In this document: positions 28,356-36,556 of the stretch, in pieces
Layout: every line of letters starts with the position of its first letter
How positions within the stretch are numbered: the first letter of the stretch is position 1
Source of the DNA: Chloroflexota bacterium
GTDB taxonomy: Bacteria > Chloroflexota > Anaerolineae > Anaerolineales > UBA11579
DNA length: 64,000 nt
NCBI GenBank assembly: GCA_013112575.1
Contig: JABFGG010000002.1
Span: 496,001 to 560,000, forward strand
Direction of reading: 5' to 3'
Notes under the pieces: model-generated
Database searches by the model: none
What the model saw: only the letters and a program-made list of their open reading frames with translations
What the model was told of the DNA's origin: nothing
Program-made: the position numbers and the translations under genes

Positions 28356-28471
28356 ATATCATCTTCTCCTACTAAATATGTAACTCAGAAATGAAAAAGC
28401 CAAATATATGGCCAAAAGCAATATCAGCCATAATATAGCATATTTAAAATTTTGGAAATTAGGATTTAGAA

Positions 28472-29149
28472 CTATTCGGCCAGCTCGTCAGAGTACTGGT
28501 TTATCAATGTGCGCAGGTCTGTGAGCATGAGGCCATTGCGATAGTAAAGGTCGTTGCGGGCCTCTTTGATGAAATTGTCTATAAGCTCAACCGCTTCTGT
28601 ATAGGCTTTTTGGTTGTTTTCCTGGCATTTCTGAATAACATCGAGCAGCAGCTGACTCCAAAGAACTTGAACAGGGAGGCCAAATTCTTCTTCCAGATGA
28701 TTGGCCAGCATGGCCGAAGTCACTGCGGAGTCAAGATCTTTCAAGAATAGACTAGAATAGACGCTCCCCTGATGGCAACGTAATTGAATACCAGTCTCAT
28801 CGTTCTCAACACCTAAGCGATATAACGTGAGGGCAGCACGGAAAAAATTGTTGGAGTCGATGCGGCCTGCACGCCATTGCAAAATTGCGGCATTTAGGTA
28901 AAGGTCAGCCCGTTGATCAAGGCGCTTTTCTTCTGTATGCTCAACAGCCCGTAGCGCCTGCCGGGAAGCCTGAGAGGCCATATCAAAATAGCCCTGAGCA
29001 ACTTTGGGCTTTTTGGCCAGGTCATAACTGCGAGCCAGCATTTCGGCGTGGCGCATCACAGTTTGAGGGTCAGCTTCAATATTATTGGCTAATTCGCGTT
29101 GTAATTCGAACTGCGCAGTGCGTAGTAGATCATCTCGACGTGCAGACAT
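28472..29149 (-). CDS. Helical-repeat (TPR-like) protein, function unknown
   Basis: Soluble protein of 225 aa, almost wholly alpha-helical by composition, with repeated patterns of small and aromatic residues such as YFDMASQASRQALRAVE, LYLNAAILQWRAGRID and FFRAALTLYRLG. These resemble degenerate tetratricopeptide units. There are no membrane segments and no catalytic motif. It probably acts as a scaffold or adaptor. The ATG has AGGACG upstream. It stands alone between the protease and arginase genes on the same strand. Confidence 0.65.
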   Translation of the reverse strand: MSARRDDLLRTAQFELQRELANNIEADPQTVMRHAEMLARSYDLAKKPKVAQGYFDMASQASRQALRAVEHTEEKRLDQRADLYLNAAILQWRAGRIDSNNFFRAALTLYRLGVENDETGIQLRCHQGSVYSSLFLKDLDSAVTSAMLANHLEEEFGLPVQVLWSQLLLDVIQKCQENNQKAYTEAVELIDNFIKEARNDLYYRNGLMLTDLRTLINQYSDELAE

Positions 29150-29243
29150 AGTAGTACCAGCGTCCTATTAGGATAGTTAATTTTTGGGGACGCGTCAAGC
29201 GTTTTTTCTATCTCTGGATTTGCGATTTTGTCAGGTCTAAATC

Positions 29244-30143
29244 CTAGCCCCACACTCTTTTGCCCAGGGCAGAGAAAGCCAGCTCTGCAGCTAACTCTGC
29301 AGTGCGATTGGCGATGTCCAGAATAGGGTTGACTTCCATAAATTCAAGGCCTATTAGTGCACCAGATTCCGCGATCATCTCACAAGCAAGGTGAGCTTCC
29401 CGGTAACTCATGCCACCGGACACAGGGGTTCCAACACCGGGGGCATGCATAGGATCGAGGGCGTCCAGGTCAAAACTCAAATATAAACCATCCGTTCCTG
29501 TGGTGGTGATCTCAAGTGCCTGACGCATGGTGTCAGCCAAACCGATCCTGTCTACGTGCTCGATTGGAAATACATGAACACCTGCTTCTTTTAGTAATTC
29601 TACTTCGCCTGGATCAAGATCGCGCGCACCAATAATAGCTACGTTATGCGGATCAATCGTGGCTTGTGGGTCATCGTCGCCTAATCCCACCAAACGACCA
29701 TCCCCGTATCCACACAGAGCTGCCAACGACATACCGTGGATATTGCCACTTGGCGTGGTTTCGTGAGTGTTAAAGTCGGCATGGGCATCGATCCATAATA
29801 CCCCCAGTTTCTTATTGCGAGCAGCCCCACGCACAGAGCCAATCGAAAGACTATGATCCCCGCCCAAAACGAGTGGGATCCTCCCTGCTTTGGATGCAGT
29901 TGCGGTTAGGCCCATTACATGCCTGGCTACTGGCACAATGCAATCAATGTAACGTAGTTTGGGCTCCGTTACCTCGCAAGTCTCAAGAATGGGTACTTCC
30001 AGATTGCCTTTATCAAAGACTGTACAGCCCAATTCATTTAAACCTGTTTGAAGCCCCGCATAGCGGATAGCACTGGGCCCCATATCAACACCTCGCCGTC
30101 CAGCTCCAAAATCGATTGGTACACCTATCAGATCAATTTCCAT
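29244..30143 (-). CDS. rocF: Arginase
   Basis: Manganese enzyme that splits arginine into ornithine and urea (299 aa). The N-terminal VPIDFGAGRRGVDMGPSAIR is typical of arginase rather than agmatinase. The metal ligands are in place: GGDHSLSIG, DAHADFNTHETTPSGNIHG, and SFDLDALDP followed by GVGTPVSGG. It supplies ornithine or releases nitrogen. The gene appears to be single; glutamine and glutamate synthesis genes lie a few kb away, but no urease is visible in the window. Confidence 0.93.
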   Translation of the reverse strand: MEIDLIGVPIDFGAGRRGVDMGPSAIRYAGLQTGLNELGCTVFDKGNLEVPILETCEVTEPKLRYIDCIVPVARHVMGLTATASKAGRIPLVLGGDHSLSIGSVRGAARNKKLGVLWIDAHADFNTHETTPSGNIHGMSLAALCGYGDGRLVGLGDDDPQATIDPHNVAIIGARDLDPGEVELLKEAGVHVFPIEHVDRIGLADTMRQALEITTTGTDGLYLSFDLDALDPMHAPGVGTPVSGGMSYREAHLACEMIAESGALIGLEFMEVNPILDIANRTAELAAELAFSALGKRVWG

Positions 30144-30232
30144 AATCGTCCTTTTTGGGCGTTGGATTGTATCATTGGGTATTCATGCCAAAGCTAACAG
30201 TAGAGTTACAATGGAAATGAGTTGAATCATTC

Positions 30233-30580
30233 ATGAGCAAAAGTAAAGAAAAACGTCAAGCTGAACGCATTGCAATCCGAGGCATCACCGCCTGGCTGCC
30301 AAGTAACCATTCCCTTTTGGGCGCAGTAGCGAATATGACGCCTTACGGAGCACTGATCGTGGGGACAAATTTTTTACGAAAGAAAGAATTCTATAGAATC
30401 CGCCTGGATTTTGAAGGAGCTGTGGAGCGACAGTCTTCTTTTGAAATCGATGCCCAGGTTATGTGGCAAGAAGAGATCGAAGGCCAGCAACATACCGGCC
30501 TTAGCCTGAAGCCTCATCCGGAGGACATACGTTTCTTGGAGCGCTTGATCAAGCGCTTCGGGACGTCTCCCTGGGACTAA
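30233..30580 (+). CDS. PilZ domain protein (cyclic-di-GMP receptor)
   Basis: Small protein of 115 aa made of a single PilZ domain. The N-terminal basic stretch KRQAERIAIRG matches the RxxxR part of the ligand-binding motif, and NMTPYGALI matches the [DN]x[ST]xxG part. A beta-barrel with V-W-x-E and GLSLKP near the end completes the fold. It would bind cyclic-di-GMP and pass the signal to a partner; no partner or cyclase is visible nearby. Confidence 0.75.
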   Translation: MSKSKEKRQAERIAIRGITAWLPSNHSLLGAVANMTPYGALIVGTNFLRKKEFYRIRLDFEGAVERQSSFEIDAQVMWQEEIEGQQHTGLSLKPHPEDIRFLERLIKRFGTSPWD

Positions 30581-30587
30581 AAATATA

Positions 30588-30612
30588 ATAAGCGGCCAAG
30601 TTGGCCGCTTAT
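30588..30612 (+). terminator. Hairpin after the PilZ gene
   Basis: A nearly uninterrupted 12-bp inverted repeat (ATAAGCGGCCAA with TTGGCCGCTTAT) lies 8 bp after the stop codon. The U-run after it is weak (TATAAG), so termination is plausible but not certain. Confidence 0.5.
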
Positions 30613-30793
30613 AAGAGATGTCGAGGTACGATGTAGGCGGGATGTTACCTCGCACAATAATATGCTTAGACTATAAAGCATAAAAAGAAAAATATGAGTT
30701 TCACAATTGATAGCTATCGGGATTGAAAGACTCTTATACTCATATATAATCTGATAGCTTACATAAAATGTATTTGAGGAGAAGTGCAGAGTA

Positions 30794-31069
30794 ATGGATA
30801 TCTTCTTTGCAATAGGTATTATTGCCATTGGTATTGGGACTATTCTTTCAACGGTCGGCAGTATTTGGTTGCTGATCTTGGCATTTCGTGAAGGAACAAT
30901 GTGGGGATTGGCAGCCATGTTTGTCCCATTTGTGATGTTAGTTTTTGTGATCATGTATTTTGGGGAGACTTGGCAACCAATGGTAATCAATCTTCTGGGA
31001 GGCGTGATTGCTACGCTTGGCCTCGCAATCCTATATTTTGCAGTGGGACCAGAGTTATTACTTGGGTGA
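30794..31069 (+). CDS. Small three-helix membrane protein, function unknown
   Basis: A 91-aa protein composed of three hydrophobic segments (about 3-28, 38-57 and 63-88) joined by short polar turns. A GAGGAG ribosome site lies about 12 bases before the ATG. The hydrophobic content is well organised, but no family is recognised. The 286 bp downstream, up to the glutamate synthase gene, show no other feature. Confidence 0.6.
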   Translation: MDIFFAIGIIAIGIGTILSTVGSIWLLILAFREGTMWGLAAMFVPFVMLVFVIMYFGETWQPMVINLLGGVIATLGLAILYFAVGPELLLG

Positions 31070-31355
31070 ATTTTTCAAGGAATTTGGGATCTTAGCCCTA
31101 TTATGTGAATTTTGAACCAGACGATTACATCAGGTGTCATGGAAGTTATGGCTTGTACCCGAGGACAGTTTGTCAGTCAAGTGAGATTGTCATTATCCAA
31201 GCTACTTTAGCATGCTCCAACTATCAAAAATGAAAAATCTACATACACTGGAAATAATCAACATTCCATCGAGAAGGTATCCACCCGAAACTCTGCAATA
31301 CACAATCAAGAGTAATTCCATTGTTTATCGGGAAGCCCAACACTTGGAAAAATAA

Positions 31356-34300
31356 CTATTCGGTGCTAAGTGTTTGATCCACTTGTATGTTGTCTGGCTG
31401 TATTTTGACAAAGTCTTCTTGCCAGTTCTCAAGCAGGGAACGGATTGAAATTGCCTCAGCCCTTTGATGGGTGCTGTCTAACTCTCTTGCGTAGCTATTG
31501 ATCAGATAAGTTAGATTAGCCTCATCTGAAGTATCGGTGGGCTTTACGGTCACATTGGCACCTTTGGCAATCCGTCGGCGGATAGCTTCATGGTCAAAGT
31601 TCATATCTGGCTGCAATCGCAAGTAGAGTATGCCACCAGTCATGCCCGCGCATATCCACGGGCCCGGATCTCCCAGTACAAGGATCCGTCCGGCAGTCAT
31701 ATACTCGCATAAGAAGCCTTTGACATTGGCGCGAGAACCAATGTAACCTGAATGGTCCTGGAGGGGTTCCTGAATCTTTCCACCGATAACGACATCTGCA
31801 CCGGATAATCGGATGGCGGCGCGTGAATCTGTGTTTCCTTGAACAATGATTAACCCGGCTATGGCCCCGTACGCCAGGCCTTTGCCTACAGAACCATCGA
31901 CACGCAGCCCATTGTGATTGATACCCTTCATGACCACCAGGCGGCCGCCATGCATCCCTTTGCCGACGCCATCTTGGGCCCCGCCTTCCACCACGATCTG
32001 CATGGGATCGGCCGCGTAGGCTCCCAGCCCGTTTCCGGGGACAGAACTGCTGTAAAAACGCAAATTAGTCTCACGTATCTGGTAGCTTTCTTTTGAATTT
32101 TTGCCAGCCCCGTTTTTATGTGCAGAACCTTGATCTCGCCTCTTCGATGAGTGTATGGGGAAATGCCAGGCTTCCGGTAGGCCGCCGGTCCCGTTATGGC
32201 CGGGAGACCACATCCAATCGCGGCGATAACGGGTAATAGCGCCCGATAAATGGGTTCCAAGAGCACGATCCACCGGAGTGACCTTGTCATCTTCAAAACT
32301 GACTTTCTCTTCACCGGTCAGTGCGCTTTCCATGACCAAGGTCGAGATCATGGTGGTGAGGTGATTGCGAGGCCGCTTGAGAGGAAGTTTGCTGAGTTGC
32401 ATGCCTGATGAGAATTGTAGGGTCTGGGGCACATTGGCCTCTAATCCTCTCTCTTCTTCTTTGAGTAACATCTCACTCAAATCGATTGAATCATGGTGCG
32501 AGATCTGAGTTAATAAATCAGTACGACCGACCAGATCTTGTGTGCAGGTAGCATCCAAACGCGCCGTAAGCGTCTGTAGTTCCTGGCCTAGCGCACTGAA
32601 TACGCTGACGATCCCTTGCGTGGCAGATGCGTGATCGCGTGGCACAAAGTGACGCAGCCCATGTGTTTCAGCCTGCTGCACGTTTTCAATTTGGGTGGCA
32701 ATACCTACATGACAGGTATCCGTCTGGCATAGGCGACAGATTGTGCAGCCGACGGCAACCATAGCCAGGGTCCCAAAGCCAATGCGATTTGCTCCCAGAC
32801 AGATCATTTTGATAGCGTCTGCTGCTGTGCGCATGCCACCATCACACCAGAGTTCGACCCTATGGCGCAAGCCGGACCTGCTTAGCTCGCGGTGGGCCTC
32901 AACCACACCGATCTCGGCAGGCAGCCCCACATATTTGAGGGCATGCATTCTGGCCGCGCCTGTCCCGCCGTCATACCCGGCGAGGTTAATGATGTCTGCA
33001 CCCGCCTTGGCGATGCCGACAGCAATGATCCCGATCCCCGGAACCACCGGCACTTTTACCGCAACGCGTGCTTTGGGATTGGCGGTTTTTAGCTCCTCGA
33101 TAAATTGAGCCAGGTCTTCAATGGAATAAATGTCATGATTGTTAGATGGCGATATCAGGTCAACGCCCTGGCGGGCATTGCGCGCGGTGGCTACCTTCTC
33201 TGATACTTTTCGGCCTGGCAAGTGACCGCCTTCTCCTGGCTTTGCGCCCTGGCCGATCTTGATCTCCAACAAATTCGATGAGTTGATCAGATTGATGTCA
33301 ACGCCAAACCGCCCAGAAGCAATTTGCTGGCCGCGGTTATGGGGATAATGTCCCATCATGTCTTTTATCTCCCCACCTTCTCCATTCAAGCAGATCATAT
33401 TCAGGTGGTAGGCACCTTCGGCGTAAGCTCGGAAAGCTACTTCGCCCTGCGAACCGAATGACATCGAGGAAATCACAAAAGGCAAGTCGTGGCCTGTGAT
33501 GCCAGTGTCTACTTCCGATGGTGATATCTGTGGGACCTCTGATGGGAAATCAAAGTCGAGGATATGACGGAGTGTAACCGGGAGGCGCTTTGAAAGTGTT
33601 TCTGCCTTGGTTTCAAAAATCTGGCTGTCTTCCTCTCCCTTCCCGATCTTTCCTGCACTCTTCCACACCTTTGGATAAAAACGATTTTCGCGTGATAAGG
33701 TGCTTTGGCTTTCATCTCGAAATACTACTTTACGCGCTTGTCTGTCTTTTTCCAAAGCTTCCCAGGTCAAGCCACGCGAGTCGGAACCATAAAAGTTAAC
33801 TATCCCCATGGTAATTGCCACTTCCTCGCTTAGACCAATGCTGGCAAACAGGCGACCGTAGCCTCGTAGTTCATGGATGCCCATTGTGCTGGTCACTTTT
33901 TCCATTCCGGCTTGCAGGGCCTGCGTTGTTTTAAGAAGGCGAGCGGCGCGTTCTTCGGATGGGAGTTCGCGTTTAGAATCGTCTACTGCCGATTCGAATA
34001 GCAGGTAGGGGGCAATGGCATCCACGCCTAAACCAAGTGCCATGATCAGATCGTGCAAATTCCGCATAGCGCCAGAGCGCAAAACCAGCCCTACCTGGCG
34101 GCGCAGGTTAATAGAGGTGGGGGGGGTATCTGAATTATCGTTTGCTTTTGGTAAATCAATGTGCGTTAAGCGCAGTGCGCGATCGATAACTGCAATCCCG
34201 AGGTGTGGATCGATCCAACCTTTCGTTTCAGAAAAGGCTTCTTTATCATCCAGGACAAGTAAGTATGCACCTGCTTTGGCTGCTTCAATCGCTTCACTGG

Positions 34301-36167
34301 CTATCCTTTCCAGTGCTTGAGGTAGGGCTTCGTTTTCCTCAGAAACGAGATCAAGATAGGCAACGCCACCGGTCATCGATGCGAGAGATTCGAAGCGAAG
34401 CGTTCCCATTTCGGATGCCACTACATCATAGTCATGTGGTTCAAGCAGGGGGACATGCTGGTCCGCACCTAAAAGGACGGGTTGATCCAGGACAATTTGG
34501 CGTTTACGATTGTGTGATTCCCTCAATAATTCTGGGCGTGCACCAAGGATAATTTGAGTGGAGAAATGTTCCTTCTCGCGTTCGCGATCAATAGCGGGAT
34601 TTGTGACCACCGCCACGGCCTCTTTGAAATAATCGGCAAGGTTTTGCCGTTCGTCAGTCAGGGCTGCAAGGGGGCCGTCATAACCTAACGAGCTGATCGG
34701 ATCGACGCCCTTTTCTGCTAAAGCACGCGTCCATTCTCGATCTGCCCGCCCCCAACCGAAGGCTGCAAAATGGCGCTCCAGCAGTGCTGTGGGAATCTTC
34801 TCTTTTGCTTGATGCGCATGCCCTGGAGAAATGGTCTTTCTACTCTCGTTGTTTGTAGCTTTGAAACCTTGCAATCGGTTTTTCGCTAATTCAGTTACTT
34901 CCTTTTGGATCTTTACATAAGGTAAGACCTCAACGCCTTTATTTGGCTGCGAACGAATGGCGATTTTCTCTCCGGGCGAAAGCGGTTGTGGGTCTTTTGA
35001 CAAATTTTCCAAGAAGTATGCCCCCTTTTCCGATGAGAAGAAGTACTCCTTATCGGTCTCCCCAAACCATAAAGGGCGTAGCCCTAAAGCATCTACGCTG
35101 AACACGACTTCATTGGCGTAGCGCGCAATGATCCCTGCAGGCCCTTGAGCAAAAGGCCCGAATGCCTGACGATAATACAGATACGTGTTACGCATCTCAT
35201 CGGGGAACTTCTCTACTTCACTGAGTATTGGCGGAAAGATCAATTCAATGGCTTCATTGAGTGTGAAATCGTAGGTGTGGAGCAAGGTGCCGAGAAGCCG
35301 GTCAACATCTTGTGAGTCGCTGCCCCCTTGCACAGGCTGCATTCCCAGCATGCGGGCTTGTTCGCGCAAGCGCGCAATCGTGTTAATTTCCCCGTTGTGT
35401 CCTAGATAGTTAAACGGCTGTACACGTTCAAAAGCTGTGGTTGTATTGGTTGAATAACGCGTATGACCGAGGGTTATGGCCGTCATGAAGCGCGGACTGC
35501 GTAATTCCGGATAATACTGGTATAGGGTGTTGATAGCCCCGCGCACCTTGTATACAACGCTGTGACTAGATAGTGAGGCAACATGTACGCCCGAATGCTC
35601 TTCAATTTCACAGGTGAGCGTGAAGAGGCGCTTTTCAATATTTTCGATGGGGCCGTTGCTGAAGACCCCGGCTACCTGCCAGAAAAATGGTTCTTGCTCT
35701 TGAGCAAGAGGCCCCAGGGCATGAGGGCGAGTTTCGCCACTTCGGCTTATTAGAACATCTGCTCCGGCTTGTTGTATCTGTTTGAGAATGTCTTCCTGGA
35801 TTACAGTGAATTTATCCTCGTATTGCTTTGCGATCATTAAATGGCCAACAAAAAAACGCTGGTCTTCTGACAACCAGGCTGGTTTACCGACTTCCTCCAG
35901 AATATCTGCCCAAATCAAGCGAGGTATATCGGTTAACAATCCGCAGCCGTCCCCTTCTCCATTAACGTCCCCGGAACGATGGCCCATTTTCCCCAAAGCA
36001 TTGATCACCCGTTTTAAGTTCCCGTGCGTAGCCTGACCTCCCTTTCGTACTGAAGCTACGATGGCACAGGCGTCGTGCTCTTCGGCCAGTGGGTAATCCA
36101 GGTAACCATCTAGCCAGGGATGAATATCCTGGCTCTCTGTCTTTCTCTTTCTGCTTTGCTTCGTCAT
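31356..36167 (-). CDS. gltB: Glutamate synthase large subunit (GOGAT)
   Basis: Makes two glutamates from glutamine and 2-oxoglutarate (1603 aa). Domains in order: class II glutamine amidotransferase with its nucleophile at C34 (EEHDAC) after a 33-residue propeptide; the central linker domain; the FMN-binding synthase barrel (AKPGEGGHLPG, then VPVVPGIGI, then LAGYDGGTGA); a Cys cluster near residue 1145 (C-x5-C-x4-C spacing in GCTICRLCQTDTC) for a 3Fe-4S centre; and the C-terminal GXGXG beta-helix domain. No gltD-like small subunit gene is next to it, so the electron donor may be ferredoxin or a distant subunit. The gene is divergent from glnA, and its leader carries a terminator-like structure 30 bp before the start, pointing to attenuation. 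Confidence 0.94.
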   Translation of the reverse strand: MTKQSRKRKTESQDIHPWLDGYLDYPLAEEHDACAIVASVRKGGQATHGNLKRVINALGKMGHRSGDVNGEGDGCGLLTDIPRLIWADILEEVGKPAWLSEDQRFFVGHLMIAKQYEDKFTVIQEDILKQIQQAGADVLISRSGETRPHALGPLAQEQEPFFWQVAGVFSNGPIENIEKRLFTLTCEIEEHSGVHVASLSSHSVVYKVRGAINTLYQYYPELRSPRFMTAITLGHTRYSTNTTTAFERVQPFNYLGHNGEINTIARLREQARMLGMQPVQGGSDSQDVDRLLGTLLHTYDFTLNEAIELIFPPILSEVEKFPDEMRNTYLYYRQAFGPFAQGPAGIIARYANEVVFSVDALGLRPLWFGETDKEYFFSSEKGAYFLENLSKDPQPLSPGEKIAIRSQPNKGVEVLPYVKIQKEVTELAKNRLQGFKATNNESRKTISPGHAHQAKEKIPTALLERHFAAFGWGRADREWTRALAEKGVDPISSLGYDGPLAALTDERQNLADYFKEAVAVVTNPAIDREREKEHFSTQIILGARPELLRESHNRKRQIVLDQPVLLGADQHVPLLEPHDYDVVASEMGTLRFESLASMTGGVAYLDLVSEENEALPQALERIASEAIEAAKAGAYLLVLDDKEAFSETKGWIDPHLGIAVIDRALRLTHIDLPKANDNSDTPPTSINLRRQVGLVLRSGAMRNLHDLIMALGLGVDAIAPYLLFESAVDDSKRELPSEERAARLLKTTQALQAGMEKVTSTMGIHELRGYGRLFASIGLSEEVAITMGIVNFYGSDSRGLTWEALEKDRQARKVVFRDESQSTLSRENRFYPKVWKSAGKIGKGEEDSQIFETKAETLSKRLPVTLRHILDFDFPSEVPQISPSEVDTGITGHDLPFVISSMSFGSQGEVAFRAYAEGAYHLNMICLNGEGGEIKDMMGHYPHNRGQQIASGRFGVDINLINSSNLLEIKIGQGAKPGEGGHLPGRKVSEKVATARNARQGVDLISPSNNHDIYSIEDLAQFIEELKTANPKARVAVKVPVVPGIGIIAVGIAKAGADIINLAGYDGGTGAARMHALKYVGLPAEIGVVEAHRELSRSGLRHRVELWCDGGMRTAADAIKMICLGANRIGFGTLAMVAVGCTICRLCQTDTCHVGIATQIENVQQAETHGLRHFVPRDHASATQGIVSVFSALGQELQTLTARLDATCTQDLVGRTDLLTQISHHDSIDLSEMLLKEEERGLEANVPQTLQFSSGMQLSKLPLKRPRNHLTTMISTLVMESALTGEEKVSFEDDKVTPVDRALGTHLSGAITRYRRDWMWSPGHNGTGGLPEAWHFPIHSSKRRDQGSAHKNGAGKNSKESYQIRETNLRFYSSSVPGNGLGAYAADPMQIVVEGGAQDGVGKGMHGGRLVVMKGINHNGLRVDGSVGKGLAYGAIAGLIIVQGNTDSRAAIRLSGADVVIGGKIQEPLQDHSGYIGSRANVKGFLCEYMTAGRILVLGDPGPWICAGMTGGILYLRLQPDMNFDHEAIRRRIAKGANVTVKPTDTSDEANLTYLINSYARELDSTHQRAEAISIRSLLENWQEDFVKIQPDNIQVDQTLSTE

Positions 36168-36197
36168 CAGACCTTCTTTCGGCTAAAAACTTGTACG

Positions 36198-36224
36198 AAA
36201 AAAGCTGCCGGTAGGGGCAGCTTT
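36198..36224 (-). terminator. Terminator in the gltB leader (candidate attenuator)
   Basis: On the minus strand AAAGCTGCC, a 6-base loop, GGCAGCTTT and three more Ts form a rho-independent terminator that lies upstream of gltB, ending about 30 bases before its ATG. An upstream GCAGCT (36263..36258) could pair with the left arm and prevent the hairpin, as in attenuators. There is no gene between this hairpin and gltB, so a simple end-of-gene role is unlikely. Confidence 0.6.
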
Positions 36225-36269
36225 GTGGATATTACCTATGCTTTGTTCTAGGTCTTCAGCTGCTGGATT

Positions 36270-36377
36270 TCACAACATAACTTTGCGCATGGCATCAGCT
36301 ACGGCAATAGTGGGGCGAGCTGTGCTGGTTGCTACTAATAAGCCACAAACATTAGATGAAATCCAATAGCTAATCAT
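36270..36377 (-). CDS. Possible leader peptide upstream of gltB
   Basis: A 35-codon frame starts at ATG 36377 and stops at 36270, just before the antiterminator and terminator segments of the gltB leader. Its second half (TSTARPTIAVADAMRKVML) is rich in Thr, Ala, Val and Met. No convincing ribosome site precedes it, and a frame of this length can arise by chance. It is listed because its position is that of a leader peptide. Confidence 0.22.
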   Translation of the reverse strand: MISYWISSNVCGLLVATSTARPTIAVADAMRKVML

Positions 36378-36414
36378 TATGCAAATAGCATAGCAAAAAT
36401 CAGCCTGGCAGTAA

Positions 36415-36432
36415 ATTACCCATATGGGTAAT
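36415..36432. promoter_or_regulatory. Perfect palindrome between glnA and gltB
   Basis: ATTACCCATATGGGTAAT is an uninterrupted 18-bp palindrome in the 389-bp gap between the divergent nitrogen-assimilation genes. It does not match the classic GlnR/TnrA or NtcA consensus. It is a candidate site for a regulator acting on one or both genes. Confidence 0.5.
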
Positions 36433-36496
36433 AGACTCACAATACACACAACCCTATACTCTCACCGTAGTAGATTTGCCATCAGGAGAGTGGCTT

Positions 36497-36528
36497 TTAT
36501 AAGACAGGGCATGTGCTCTGTCTTATAA
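36497..36528 (+). promoter_or_regulatory. Stem-loop in the glnA leader
   Basis: TTATAAGACAGGGC pairs with GCTCTGTCTTATAA (14 bp including one G-T pair) around a 4-base loop, followed by ACTTTTC. It ends 28 bases before the glnA ATG. It could be a weak terminator used for attenuation or a message-stabilising hairpin. Confidence 0.5.
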
Positions 36529-36556
36529 CTTTTCTAACCTCAGGAGGTTTGTTTTT

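Noticed and set aside
30577..30990. 137-codon open frame on the minus strand across the small membrane protein gene
   Set aside because: The plus-strand frame has well-defined membrane helices and a ribosome site; this one does not.
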